From GCA-2718815 sp963578105 (GTDB lineage Bacteria > Planctomycetota > Planctomycetia > Pirellulales > Pirellulaceae), in the NCBI GenBank assembly GCA_963578105.1, contig CAUZBP010000014.1, forward strand, positions 16,279 through 80,278: a stretch of 64,000 nt of DNA. Reading direction: 5' to 3'. The notes under the pieces are model-generated. The model ran no database searches. It had not been told where the DNA came from and was given only the letters and a program-made list of their open reading frames with translations. The translations under genes and the position numbers were made by a program. This document shows positions 52,166 through 61,441 of the stretch, in pieces. Positions within the stretch are counted from its first letter, which is position 1. Every line of letters starts with the position of its first letter.

Positions 52166-52837
52166 ATGATCTTATCCCACGAGAAAAAATTTATTTTCTT
52201 TCATGTCCCCAAGACGGGCGGGTCCTCCCTGGCCTGGAATCTGCGACATGTCGTCGACACCCAGCACCAGGTGCCACCCGCTGACCTGAAAGATGGATGG
52301 CAGGATGCGGTTCATTTTGACGGAAAACAACACAGCAGCTTTCGAGACAATGCTGCACTTTGTGAAAGGCACTCCGACTATTTCAAATTCACTTTTGTGA
52401 GAAATCCGTGGGACGTCGTTTTGTCCTGGTACCTGGCCTTGTCGAGAAAGCAACCGGAGCCGGTGAGTCCGGAAAGTTTCCGGAAGTTCGTGGTCAATCA
52501 CCTGCAACCTTTTGCCCTGACCTTCGCAAAAAACCCGATCAGTTTTCTCAAATACCGTCCTTCCGGAATGAATCGACTGATCAGAAAAAACCAGACTTTC
52601 TATATCACAGACTTTCAGGGAAATGTGGCGGTCGACTACCTGGCACGGTACGAAAACTACGACCAGGAATTTGAATATCTTCTGAAAAAACTGCGTATCA
52701 CCAACTACGAACAGAAGAAAGTCAACGTGGCAAACGTTGACAAAATATCTTACCCGGATTTTTACGACGCGAGATCCAAGGACCTGGTCGCCCGAACCTA
52801 TCGAAAAGACATCGAGAGTTTCGGTTACGATTTTTAA
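52166..52837 (+). CDS. Sulfotransferase family protein
   Basis: A 223-residue PAPS-dependent sulfotransferase. FFHVPKTGGSSLAWNL is the 5'-phosphosulfate loop and FVRNPWDVVLSWYLAL carries the 3'-phosphate motif. The ATG at 52166 is preferred; the TTG at 52124 is the frame's upper bound. It has no signal peptide or membrane anchor, so it is cytosolic, unlike Golgi-type relatives. It is the second sulfotransferase in the window (first at 11657) and supports a sulfated glycan. Confidence 0.85.
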   Translation: MILSHEKKFIFFHVPKTGGSSLAWNLRHVVDTQHQVPPADLKDGWQDAVHFDGKQHSSFRDNAALCERHSDYFKFTFVRNPWDVVLSWYLALSRKQPEPVSPESFRKFVVNHLQPFALTFAKNPISFLKYRPSGMNRLIRKNQTFYITDFQGNVAVDYLARYENYDQEFEYLLKKLRITNYEQKKVNVANVDKISYPDFYDARSKDLVARTYRKDIESFGYDF

Positions 52838-52896
52838 AAGTTGTGTCCAGCAGCCAGATCGTGAACTGATGCTCCGGACTCTGCCGTTGTCAAATT

Positions 52897-54723
52897 CTAA
52901 CGTCCTCGTTTGTTGACCAACAGGAAGTCACGAGGTGCAACCGTTCGACCACCAACGCCTACCGGCTGATCGGTGGGATTGACATAAATGACCATTCGCT
53001 GCCCAGACGGTCGTTCGTAGAAACTGACTAACAACGGACGTTGCGCGTACTCGTTTGACTCCCAGTAAGGATGAAAGTCCGCATCAGCATAAAGCTCCAG
53101 CAATTCACGATAAAGCTTCGTACCTTGATTTCGATTGACATACATGTTGTAGAGGCCACACCCGTGAACCCCAATCATGCCAAGCACCGAACGTGAAGGC
53201 TGGAGGTTCTTGAGGTCAGATTTGGGACTTGCACGTCCAAATTGCGGAAGGAACAAGGTGCCGGGACCCAACCGGTGCAGCGTTTTCCAATAACCCAGCG
53301 GAACCGTGCTCGTGTAGGCCCAGGGGTTATCACTCGTGTTCGTATTGCGGTCGGGATTCACTCTAAAATAGGTATCTTCGCCCGCCAACAGGTGGTGTGC
53401 CCAGCCGTGCACGGAAGGCCACCAGGCAGTCAGAGCGTGAACCACCAGTTTCTTCTTGTGGGATTCGCATAACTCGTAAAGCTGTTTGTGAATTTCTCGC
53501 TGCTCCTGCACGTTCCAGCGGGCCGTGATATCACGGCCGAACTGGTCTTGGTGTTGATGGCCATGCAGGGGACTGTTACATCTTGCAAGATGGCATACAT
53601 CCAGATAAATGCCTCCTACTTCTTCGTATTTCAGACTTTCTGCAGCCCATTTTAAGAGCCAGTCGCGCCATAGTTTCGACCCGATGCAAACACGCGACTC
53701 GTCATACGGTGGTTCCTCGATAGGCTTTCCGTCCTCCCACCGTTGCGTTCTTGTCTGGACAATTTCCGACTCCGACCCAACCCGATACAAGGCAAAGTAA
53801 GGAAACAATCCCCGGGGATACCATTTCCGCCACAGGGTCCAATCGCGACTCCGGCGCTCCTGCGGGTAAACCCGCAGTGGTGTACCGGTTTTAAACCAAC
53901 TGCCTTCCCAGCCGACAGTATTTCGTTCTCCCTCCACCGAAAAACAAAACTCACGCGCATGGGGTGTTGGAGGTCGAACAGGCGTCGCCTGAACGGAAAA
54001 CGTGTAAGTGAGCCTTCGAGTGACCTCCACCGGTCGCTGGATCAGTTTCACTTCCAGAAACACGGTCTCCCCCAACCGTTTAACCCGAGCATTAGGCCGC
54101 TTCGTCAGCACCCAGTTCGCGTCACTACCGCCCATCCAAGCAACACCACGATCTGTGTCGCCCAACCAGATACACGGTTGTTGTCTTCGAGCAAGGTACG
54201 ACTCGGAACCAATGGAGGTGGACCAGTTTTTCCCGTTCCAACCCTTCCATTCCGGAGCACAAAGCTGACTCGCATGCTCTGACTTCACAGGCAAAACGAT
54301 GCGCAAACCTTCAATTTGCATGGGCCGCTGTTGTGGATTCAGACTGAAGTCAACCTGAAACCATCCGTCATAGTGAAGTTCAGTGTCCCAGGCGGCGAAA
54401 CCCCCGCCGGGCAATTCAGCAGTGCCTCGCTGCTTTGAACTCGTGAGCCCCAAAGTCACCAATTCATTTGCTGCAAATAAAGCCGTTTCCCGGCCATCTA
54501 CTTTGACAAGCACAGTCGGTCGCGTGGAAAACAACTGCTTACCGCCACTCTTAATGCCGGGAAGCGGCCCTCGACTGACGTCGTAAACACGGTTCCAACA
54601 GGAAATTTTCCCGGGTGCCACGTGTTGCAGCGGGGACCATGGCGACAGGACCCGTTCGGCCGCATCGGCAACATGGGTCACGGTAAACAAGAGAATGAGA
54701 ATGGGGCACAATCGGAGTAACAT
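52897..54723 (-). CDS. Secreted glycoside-hydrolase-like protein
   Basis: An exported protein of about 608 residues with a signal peptide MLLRLCPILILLFTVTHVADA. I took the ATG at 54723; the frame's upper bound 54771 is a TTG. The first half is beta-rich (APEWKGWNGKNWSTSIGSESYLARRQQPCIWLGDTDRGVAWMGG), and the second half carries a TIM-barrel-like part with YEEVGGIYLDVCHLARCNSPLHGH and later AGEDTYFRV. This resembles DUF6067/GH123-like proteins. Catalytic residues are not proven; the Asp of YLDVCH and Glu of AGEDTY are candidates. It follows the GT-C membrane gene on the same strand. Confidence 0.65.
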   Translation of the reverse strand: MLLRLCPILILLFTVTHVADAAERVLSPWSPLQHVAPGKISCWNRVYDVSRGPLPGIKSGGKQLFSTRPTVLVKVDGRETALFAANELVTLGLTSSKQRGTAELPGGGFAAWDTELHYDGWFQVDFSLNPQQRPMQIEGLRIVLPVKSEHASQLCAPEWKGWNGKNWSTSIGSESYLARRQQPCIWLGDTDRGVAWMGGSDANWVLTKRPNARVKRLGETVFLEVKLIQRPVEVTRRLTYTFSVQATPVRPPTPHAREFCFSVEGERNTVGWEGSWFKTGTPLRVYPQERRSRDWTLWRKWYPRGLFPYFALYRVGSESEIVQTRTQRWEDGKPIEEPPYDESRVCIGSKLWRDWLLKWAAESLKYEEVGGIYLDVCHLARCNSPLHGHQHQDQFGRDITARWNVQEQREIHKQLYELCESHKKKLVVHALTAWWPSVHGWAHHLLAGEDTYFRVNPDRNTNTSDNPWAYTSTVPLGYWKTLHRLGPGTLFLPQFGRASPKSDLKNLQPSRSVLGMIGVHGCGLYNMYVNRNQGTKLYRELLELYADADFHPYWESNEYAQRPLLVSFYERPSGQRMVIYVNPTDQPVGVGGRTVAPRDFLLVNKRGR

Positions 54724-54855
54724 CCGCAAGACTTTCTTCTGCTTTTTCGCCCTTGGCAACCAGTTCACCAAACACTCTGCGTTTTATTTTAAGCCAGAAC
54801 CACCCCTCCCGCACTAAAGTAACACCGGGGCGGCCAAGACCACAATCAAAACCAA

Positions 54856-56772
54856 TCATGGAATCAGCGACTCTTCGTCCTGCTTCTTGCCGTTTCGTGA
54901 TTCTGATTCCGGCGCTATCTGGGAGTTGTCGACTAAACGTAACAAGACCACCGATGTATTCACTACATTTCCGCGGATGCGGGAATGGACGATCTGTGTG
55001 GGCCGACGCCAGACGGTCTCGACATTTCCGGAACTGATGAACTCATTCATCAGGCACATCATGGCTCGACCACCCACTGCCTCGGACCAGTCGTACTCAT
55101 CATAGAAAACATAATCCACGTTCAGCTTTCTCAGTCGCCGGGCGAATTGTGCCGGGTCCCGGATCGATTCCCAGTCAATCAATCCCGATAGCAGAGGATC
55201 CGCCCTGACATAACTTCGGTCCAGGTAGTGTGTTTGACCAGTTTGGGCGATCACTAACAACTTGGCATCACGAGGCAGGTTTTCATTGATCCAATCGTAT
55301 TCCGGATAGTACCAGGTTGCCCAATGGTACTTGTCCTGATCCTGATGGACGTAGTACGTCAGCAGACCGCTCGAGTACCACACCGCCATCACACTGCCAA
55401 AGATTAACGAAACTGCAAACAGCCCCTCACAAATCCGACGCCGCAGGCCGAGTCGGCTCACAGGAACCGCTTGATACACCAGGACCGCTGCCACCAGCCC
55501 GACCGGCAGAAGAAAGATAGAAAATCGCCAGAACAATGAAGGCTGCAGAATCCACCACAGCGTGAAGTACGATAAAAACCCGAAACCGAGGCGAAGTTTT
55601 GTTTTCAGAACCACCGCACCGGCAAAAGCCAGGACCCAAAGCGAAACAGGCATGGTTGCATCGCGGACGGCACCTCGAATTGCCTTCACGGTTGTTTCTA
55701 CTGAGCGCGTCCCGGAAAAAGTGGTGGAGTAACGCTCCATGACACGAAAAGTGTAATCCTCTTCTGGTGAGAACAGTCCCTGCATCAGCGGCCACGTTGG
55801 CGTTCCCGTGAAGATCGCGTTGCGCAGGTACGACGGACCGGCGATCACTGCCATCAGGCCGACGGAAAACAACAAGCACAGGATGGCTCGCTTGCGAGGA
55901 AGCATTTCCGCCAGATAATCCCATCCCAACCAGCAGAACCAAGGCAGGAAAAGAACAGCATGGTATTTGGTTCCCATAGCAATACCGAGTGCCACAAAGG
56001 AGAAACACACCTGGCAGACATTCAGTTTTCCGGGGCGCGCACAGAGAAACGCAAGTCCCGTCACCACAAAACAGATCAACGGCCAATCATCCTTAACGAT
56101 GGTAGCCTCGTGATAGCAAATGGGAGTCAGCAACATCAAAAAGGAGAGTAACCGGAGCAAGCGGACTCCGAGCAGATGAGCCAACCGCAGGGTCATGGCA
56201 GTAGCAGCGAGGAAGTGCGCCAGCACGATAAATTTGATTGCCGTTCCTGCCCCAAACACATACGCTGACAGGTAGGTCATGCTGAAATGCAACGGAAAGT
56301 TGTAGCAGTAGTAGGGATGGTAATTGAAACGCTCACAGCGAACGATCTCGGCCAGTTGGGCCAGATGGTAACGCATCGAATCCGCATGCCGAGGCGGCGT
56401 GCCAGCAAGCAGGTAAAGCCAGGTCAGGATGAGCCCCATCGCTAAAAGAAAGGCCAGCGACCAGCGGTCTCTTTGCAGGACCTGCCCGGCCAAGAACGTC
56501 GTCCAACACCTGATGGACTGGGCCAACTCTCGCACGGAAAGGAGCGTGCCCAGCAGTGCCACGCCACAGACCGCGAGCAAGGGGGTGGACCGTACCCATC
56601 CCAAATGCGCCAGGCCGAACCCCGTGAATCCGAAAACGACCGTCCCTGCAATGAAGGCGGCGGGTAGGCGCATCCAATCGGCCAGCGGACAACGGCGAAC
56701 CAGCAGCGTTCCCACGCCAGCGACGAGGAACAAATGACCGGTCGAAATCGCAAGTGACATCAGAATCGACAT
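54856..56772 (-). CDS. GT-C type membrane glycosyltransferase-like protein
   Basis: A polytopic protein of 638 residues with about 11 hydrophobic helices and a C-terminal soluble part. The segment GTPPRHADSMRYHLAQLAEIVRCERF includes an Asp-containing first periplasmic loop like that of GT39/ArnT-type enzymes that use undecaprenyl-phosphate sugars. After the last helix, the soluble end (ENLPRDAKLLVIAQTGQTHYLDRSYVRADPL...FYDEYDWSEAVGG) is seen. It lies just upstream of the secreted glycosidase-like gene on the same strand. Substrate unknown; lipid-linked sugar transfer to a glycan or protein is likely. Confidence 0.75.
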   Translation of the reverse strand: MSILMSLAISTGHLFLVAGVGTLLVRRCPLADWMRLPAAFIAGTVVFGFTGFGLAHLGWVRSTPLLAVCGVALLGTLLSVRELAQSIRCWTTFLAGQVLQRDRWSLAFLLAMGLILTWLYLLAGTPPRHADSMRYHLAQLAEIVRCERFNYHPYYCYNFPLHFSMTYLSAYVFGAGTAIKFIVLAHFLAATAMTLRLAHLLGVRLLRLLSFLMLLTPICYHEATIVKDDWPLICFVVTGLAFLCARPGKLNVCQVCFSFVALGIAMGTKYHAVLFLPWFCWLGWDYLAEMLPRKRAILCLLFSVGLMAVIAGPSYLRNAIFTGTPTWPLMQGLFSPEEDYTFRVMERYSTTFSGTRSVETTVKAIRGAVRDATMPVSLWVLAFAGAVVLKTKLRLGFGFLSYFTLWWILQPSLFWRFSIFLLPVGLVAAVLVYQAVPVSRLGLRRRICEGLFAVSLIFGSVMAVWYSSGLLTYYVHQDQDKYHWATWYYPEYDWINENLPRDAKLLVIAQTGQTHYLDRSYVRADPLLSGLIDWESIRDPAQFARRLRKLNVDYVFYDEYDWSEAVGGRAMMCLMNEFISSGNVETVWRRPTQIVHSRIRGNVVNTSVVLLRLVDNSQIAPESESRNGKKQDEESLIP

Positions 56773-56908
56773 GATAGAAGATGGCCTACCGGGGTCCGTG
56801 CACCACTACAAACAGATATTGACTCGCTCGACTCCGAATGCGGCCCCTCACTAATGAGTTCGCGCGCTACGGTTCATACTTCACCTTGCCAAATGTTTTT
56901 GCCCGCCT

Positions 56909-58783
56909 TCAGAGCATGTAGCGCTTCCACCAACTGTCAAAACAAAGCAGAGCAAACAGTTCATCAGTGCGGTCGACGTAGATTTTTCCACCTCCACTTC
57001 GCACGGCTGCAAAAAGACGTTTCACACCCGTCGCATCCAAACACCCATCACGTACCGATGGTCCCTCAAGAATCCGGTGTTCTGTATCATCGCTTGCCGC
57101 TTCTGTCATCCACTGTTTCATCGGAATCGCGAATCCCTGCTTCTTTCGATACGCCAGTTGCCGGTCAAAGTGGCGGGCCACTAAACGCCGCAGCAGCGGT
57201 TTTTGCACCTCGGGATGAAAGCGTATCTCTTCCGGAATACGAAACGCCAGATCAGCCAACGATCGACTGAGAAAGGGAACTCGCGTCTCCAGGCTAGAAG
57301 CCATACTGGCCCGGTCCACTTTCACCAGCATGTCATTGGGAAGATACATCAGCAGGTCGTAGAACTGGACCTGGGTGATCGGCGGCAGGCCCTGTAGTTC
57401 ACCCAGATAGTCTTCGATCACCCGGAACTGTGCCTCCAGCGGTTCCTGCCACTCTGTCGATAGAACGCTGCGCCGCAACGATTGCCCGGGAAGCCGTAAC
57501 AGGCTCATTCGCCGCTGAGTCGGCAGCATGGAAAACCGATGGGCCCAAGGATGCACTCGCAGGTTGGCTGGAGTAATCCGGGCCAGCAAACCAAAAGCCA
57601 GCTGGGAAAAAGAAGACGGCAGGCGATCCATTTTTTGCATCCAGGCCGCCTTGGCATGATGCGGGTAACCCGTAAACAGTTCGTCTCCGCCGTCGCCTGA
57701 CAGAATCACCGTGACTTCCCGCCGCGCTTCGCGACTGACTCGACTGGTGGGCAACAAAGAAGCATCCGCGAACGGTTCGTCGAAGAATTCGGCCATCGGG
57801 GCCAGGGAGGCAAGCGAGTCCTGTTCCAGTGTGCGGAAGACGGCATCGGTTCCCAACTTTTCCGTTACCTGGCGGGCACTTTCCCCTTCCGACTGCTCCT
57901 GCTCCTGAAAATCAATGGTGAACGTTTTCAACCGGGATGACAATGCCTGGGATGCGTAATGCGTGACCAACGTCGAGTCGATACCACCGCTGAGAAATGT
58001 TCCTAAAGGAACGTCTGACACAAGCTGTGACTCCACCGACGCGGACAACTGCTGTTCAATCTCTTCCGACCACGCCTGGGCGGTCTTCCCCTCCTCGGGA
58101 CGGTACTGGGGTTGCCAGTAACGCTGAATCTGCAGGTCCCAACGCTCCAGATCCAGCAGCATGAAATGGGCAGGAGGAAGTTTACGGACCTGCTTAAAAA
58201 TAGAGCGTGGCCCCGGAATCCAGATGAAATTGAAAAAATCGTTCAACGCTCCCCGGTCGATCTCTCTCGACACTTCGCCTGAGGCCAGCAAGGGTTTTAT
58301 CTCGGAACCGAAGACGAAACGAGTTTCGTCGAAACTGTAAAACAACGGTTTGATGCCAAACGGGTCACGGGCCAGGAACAGTTTCCGTTGACGCGAATCG
58401 TAGATCGCCAAGGCAAACATACCGTCCAACAGATCCACCATCTCGGGGCCGCGTTCTTCGTAAAGATGCAGCAGGACTTCGGTGTCGGTGTGCGAGCGAA
58501 AGTCGTGTTTGCCGACCAGTTGCTTCCGCAAATCCTCGAAATTGTAAACTTCGCCGTTGTAGGCAATCCAAATCGTACCGTCTTCGTTGCACATCGGCTG
58601 GTGGCCGGCGTCCGACAAATCGATAATCGACAGCCGCCGGTGAGCCAATCCGACCTGCCCCAGCACCTCGATGCCTTCGTCATCGGGGCCCCGGTGACGG
58701 ATCGTGTCCGCCATGCGCCGCAGGGTCCCGACCACCGGTTGCCGCCGCGGATCACGGTAAGCTAGTCCACAAATTCCACACAC
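56909..58783 (-). CDS. asnB: Asparagine synthase (glutamine-hydrolysing) family protein
   Basis: A class II glutamine amidotransferase fused to an asparagine synthetase domain (624 residues). The start codon is GTG at 58783, with Cys2 as the N-terminal nucleophile (MCGICGLAYRDP). The amidotransferase part contains RHRGPDDEG and LAHRRLSI, and the synthetase part contains the PPi loop LSGGIDSTLV and SGDGGDELFTGYP. AGGAG lies 12 bases before the GTG. AsnB-like enzymes in polysaccharide loci can amidate uronic acids (as WbpS does), and a WbpA-type dehydrogenase is present in this window, so this is a plausible alternative to amino-acid synthesis. Confidence 0.9.
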   Translation of the reverse strand: MCGICGLAYRDPRRQPVVGTLRRMADTIRHRGPDDEGIEVLGQVGLAHRRLSIIDLSDAGHQPMCNEDGTIWIAYNGEVYNFEDLRKQLVGKHDFRSHTDTEVLLHLYEERGPEMVDLLDGMFALAIYDSRQRKLFLARDPFGIKPLFYSFDETRFVFGSEIKPLLASGEVSREIDRGALNDFFNFIWIPGPRSIFKQVRKLPPAHFMLLDLERWDLQIQRYWQPQYRPEEGKTAQAWSEEIEQQLSASVESQLVSDVPLGTFLSGGIDSTLVTHYASQALSSRLKTFTIDFQEQEQSEGESARQVTEKLGTDAVFRTLEQDSLASLAPMAEFFDEPFADASLLPTSRVSREARREVTVILSGDGGDELFTGYPHHAKAAWMQKMDRLPSSFSQLAFGLLARITPANLRVHPWAHRFSMLPTQRRMSLLRLPGQSLRRSVLSTEWQEPLEAQFRVIEDYLGELQGLPPITQVQFYDLLMYLPNDMLVKVDRASMASSLETRVPFLSRSLADLAFRIPEEIRFHPEVQKPLLRRLVARHFDRQLAYRKKQGFAIPMKQWMTEAASDDTEHRILEGPSVRDGCLDATGVKRLFAAVRSGGGKIYVDRTDELFALLCFDSWWKRYML

Positions 58784-59635
58784 GTCTGAAAGTTACTCCT
58801 TCACAAAACAGGTCCGCAATGCCGCTCAACGAATACCCATGCTGGCAGTTCATGTCGCCTTCACTCGGGCGCACGCGCCGGTAGGCCTGCTGGCGCCAGT
58901 TCTCGTTTCATCAACATCTTCCCTACGAACGAAGTCCCGTTCGTCCAGCCGCGATCCAGCAAGCAGGCATTGATAGGGTACTATTTGAAAACTAACTCAT
59001 CTCAAAAAAATTTGCGATAACCCATTTGCCGCTCGGTATTTATCCCACAATTTCATCTACCTCCTTCCCCACCTCGCTGGCAGACGAGAGGGCCTGCAGA
59101 TCGGGCGTCGTTTCAGGTTGCGGGGCACAGCTCAGTATACCGGGTCGCTGTAAAAAAGGCTTCCACGGCAAAACGCTTCAGCGCAATTTATGCCCCCACC
59201 TCGTTGGTTCCGGCCGGAAAGAATCGCTACAAGCGATACCATGCGAAGCCAGATGCCTGGAGTTTCCTGCAGCGCGCTTTGACTGCCAAACAGCAACCCC
59301 CTCGGTGACACAGGCGAGCAACGGTACCGGTTGTCCTCATGACACCGGTTATCGGGGTCATGCAGATGCGCATTGGGTGACCTGCGTAGCTATTACGTGT
59401 CTCTTTCCGCCCCGGTTCAATGCAAAACAAGGGGTCCTCTCCGGCAAATACACACTTCTCAGCGTTACAACTCCGATCAATAATCTGGAGGTGCCTGGTT
59501 GTGAGAAGCCGGGCAAACTTGCGATCCCTTGAAACTATCGGATAATATCAGTGCCAGGAACATGGATCGGCTGCATCGGTCAACGCCAGTTCCACACCAG
59601 GCAGCAGGTGGAAGCCGCGACGAGGAGTACAACTC
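58784..59635. other. Gene-free region of about 850 bp
   Basis: It lies between the divergent asnB (minus) and the ACP gene (plus). A plus-strand frame at 59026-59532 (168 aa) is rich in Ser, Thr and Cys, has no domain and I did not accept it. Promoters of both flanking genes should be here; no clear consensus was found. Confidence 0.45.
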
Positions 59636-59935
59636 ATGAGCCGCCGAGACGATCTGAAAACCCTGCTTTATGATTGTATTTCCGAACACGGCCTGGAAAC
59701 GAATACGGAAATTCATGTTGAGGATGAAACACCTCTGATGGGATCGGGCTCGCCGCTGAATTCTATCGGCCTGGTGATCGTTGTCACAAATTTTGAATCG
59801 CAAATCAATGAAACATTTGGTGCTCAGGTGATCCTGGCCAGTGAGCAGGCCATGAGCTTGAAGCGCAGCCCGTTTCGTTCGGTCGAGGCCCTCAGCGAGT
59901 ATGCTGATCAACTGCTCCCTGCCGAATCGTCGTGA
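59636..59935 (+). CDS. Acyl carrier protein-like protein
   Basis: A 99-residue ACP/PCP-like protein. The carrier Ser is Ser43 in GSGSPLNSIGLVIVV, where a DSL motif is replaced by NSI. The N-terminal helix and acidic surface (EDETPLMG) fit an ACP. The gene is followed after 57 bp by the AMP-ligase gene, in the same direction. It probably carries an acyl or amino-acyl group activated by the ligase. GGAG is 10 bases before the ATG. Confidence 0.82.
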   Translation: MSRRDDLKTLLYDCISEHGLETNTEIHVEDETPLMGSGSPLNSIGLVIVVTNFESQINETFGAQVILASEQAMSLKRSPFRSVEALSEYADQLLPAESS

Positions 59936-59992
59936 ATCTCAGCGGATGCCTGACCGTTACCACCTCCATCTGAACGACTGAGGAGCGACCAG

Positions 59993-61336
59993 ATGCCCTT
60001 GCAGTGGTTGCTGGACCGATTCCAAGCGTGTCCCCGGGACGACGCCGTAATTTGGCGTGATGCGGTCACCACGTACGGGGAATTGCTGCGCCAGATCGAC
60101 GCGGCCCATGAGTTCCTCTCTGCCCAACAGGTTGCAGCGGGTGAATCCGTCATGCTGGATGCTGACTTCAGCCCCACGGCTGTCGCGCTGTTGATTGCGT
60201 CCCTGCAGCAACGGCTGCTTGTCGTACCGGTCGCCTCGCATGTCGTGGCAGACCGCCAGGACCTGGCCCGCATTGCCGAGTGCAGCCGCCGCTTCCACGT
60301 CAGCGACAGCGGCAGCTACGAAGCCGAACACTACCCGCATCGGCTCGGGCACCAGTTTCTGAGGAAACTGCGTGATGCGGCTTCCCCGGGACTTATCCTG
60401 TTCAGTTCCGGGTCCACGGGTCGCCCCAAGGCGGCCGTCCACGATTTCGATTGCCTGGTCGCAAAATTCAAGACGCCGCGCCACAAGCAGCGACTGGTTA
60501 CTTTTTTGCTGTTCGACCACATCGGTGGCTTCAACACGATGATGTACGGACTGGCCAACCAGGGGTGCCTGATTACACTCGAAGCCCGCGACCCCGACAC
60601 CGTTTGCCGGGCAATTGAGCAGCACCGGGCCGAAGTGCTTCCCACCTCACCCACTTTCCTGACGCTGCTGCTGATGAGCGGCCGCCTGGACCAGTACGAC
60701 CTGTCGTCCCTGAAAGTGATCAACTACTCGACGGAGGTCATGCCCGAATCGACGCTGTCCCAGCTGAACGCGCGGTTCCCGGGCGTCACCTTCCGACAGT
60801 CCTACGGTCTGTCCGAGGTGGGTATCCTGCGGTCCCAGTCCCGGGCCAACGACTCGGTCTGGATTCGGGTGGGGGGCGAAGACTATCAAACGCGCGTCGT
60901 CGCTGGACTGTTGCATATCAAGGCCCGCTCGTCCATGGTCGGTTACCTGAACGCTCCGTCACCATTCGACCAGGACGGCTGGCTCAATACCCAGGACGAG
61001 GTCGAGGTGGACGGTCAGTGGTTCCGCTTCCGGGGACGCCAATCCGACATCATCAACGTGGGTGGCGAAAAAGTCTATCCGGCGGAAGTCGAATCGGTGT
61101 TGTTCGAAGTGGAAAACATCGCCGATGCGACCGTCATGAAAGAGCCCCACCCCATCCTGGGCAACATTGTCGTGGCGCTGGTGCGACTGCAGCACGAGGA
61201 GGACATGAAAAATGTCGCCTCGCGAATCAGGAAACACTGCTTCTCCAAACTCCCCGCCTACAAGGTTCCCGTCAAGGTTCTGCTGGACGATGGTCAACGA
61301 GTGACCGAGCGGTTCAAGAAAAAGCGTCAGGACTGA
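59993..61336 (+). CDS. AMP-dependent ligase (acyl-activating, ANL family)
   Basis: A 447-residue ANL-superfamily adenylating enzyme. The phosphate loop is LILFSSGSTGRPKAAVHD (about residues 135-150). RQSYGLSEVG, the hinge region DEVEVDGQWFRFRGRQSDIINVGGEKVYP, and the C-terminal helix with the catalytic Lys region (VTERFKKKRQD) are present. The N-terminal part is shorter than in fatty-acid CoA ligases (500-560 aa), so it looks like a compact ACP-loading form. It follows the ACP gene, GGAG lies 8 bases before the ATG. The acyl substrate is unknown. A degraded copy of its 3' end occurs at 62734-62807. Confidence 0.86.
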   Translation: MPLQWLLDRFQACPRDDAVIWRDAVTTYGELLRQIDAAHEFLSAQQVAAGESVMLDADFSPTAVALLIASLQQRLLVVPVASHVVADRQDLARIAECSRRFHVSDSGSYEAEHYPHRLGHQFLRKLRDAASPGLILFSSGSTGRPKAAVHDFDCLVAKFKTPRHKQRLVTFLLFDHIGGFNTMMYGLANQGCLITLEARDPDTVCRAIEQHRAEVLPTSPTFLTLLLMSGRLDQYDLSSLKVINYSTEVMPESTLSQLNARFPGVTFRQSYGLSEVGILRSQSRANDSVWIRVGGEDYQTRVVAGLLHIKARSSMVGYLNAPSPFDQDGWLNTQDEVEVDGQWFRFRGRQSDIINVGGEKVYPAEVESVLFEVENIADATVMKEPHPILGNIVVALVRLQHEEDMKNVASRIRKHCFSKLPAYKVPVKVLLDDGQRVTERFKKKRQD

Positions 61337-61357
61337 CTGCCACCGGCGCAACAAGAA

Positions 61358-61381
61358 GGCCAGTTCCAACGGGAACCGGCC
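61358..61381. terminator. Bidirectional terminator between the ligase gene and DUF1559 copy 1
   Basis: GGCCAGTTCC (61358-61367) pairs with GGAACCGGCC (61372-61381) with one A-C mismatch and an AACG loop. T-rich tails lie on both sides. It is positioned to end both convergent transcripts. A near-identical hairpin recurs at 62829-62852. Confidence 0.7.
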
Positions 61382-61441
61382 GTCTTCGTTACGCTTCGGT
61401 TCCATCACGCCCTGCGAGCGAGACTCCCGGTAAGTCACCCC

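Noticed and set aside
59026..59532. Plus-strand frame of 168 codons between asnB and the ACP gene
   Set aside because: Low-complexity Ser/Thr/Cys-rich translation without domain.
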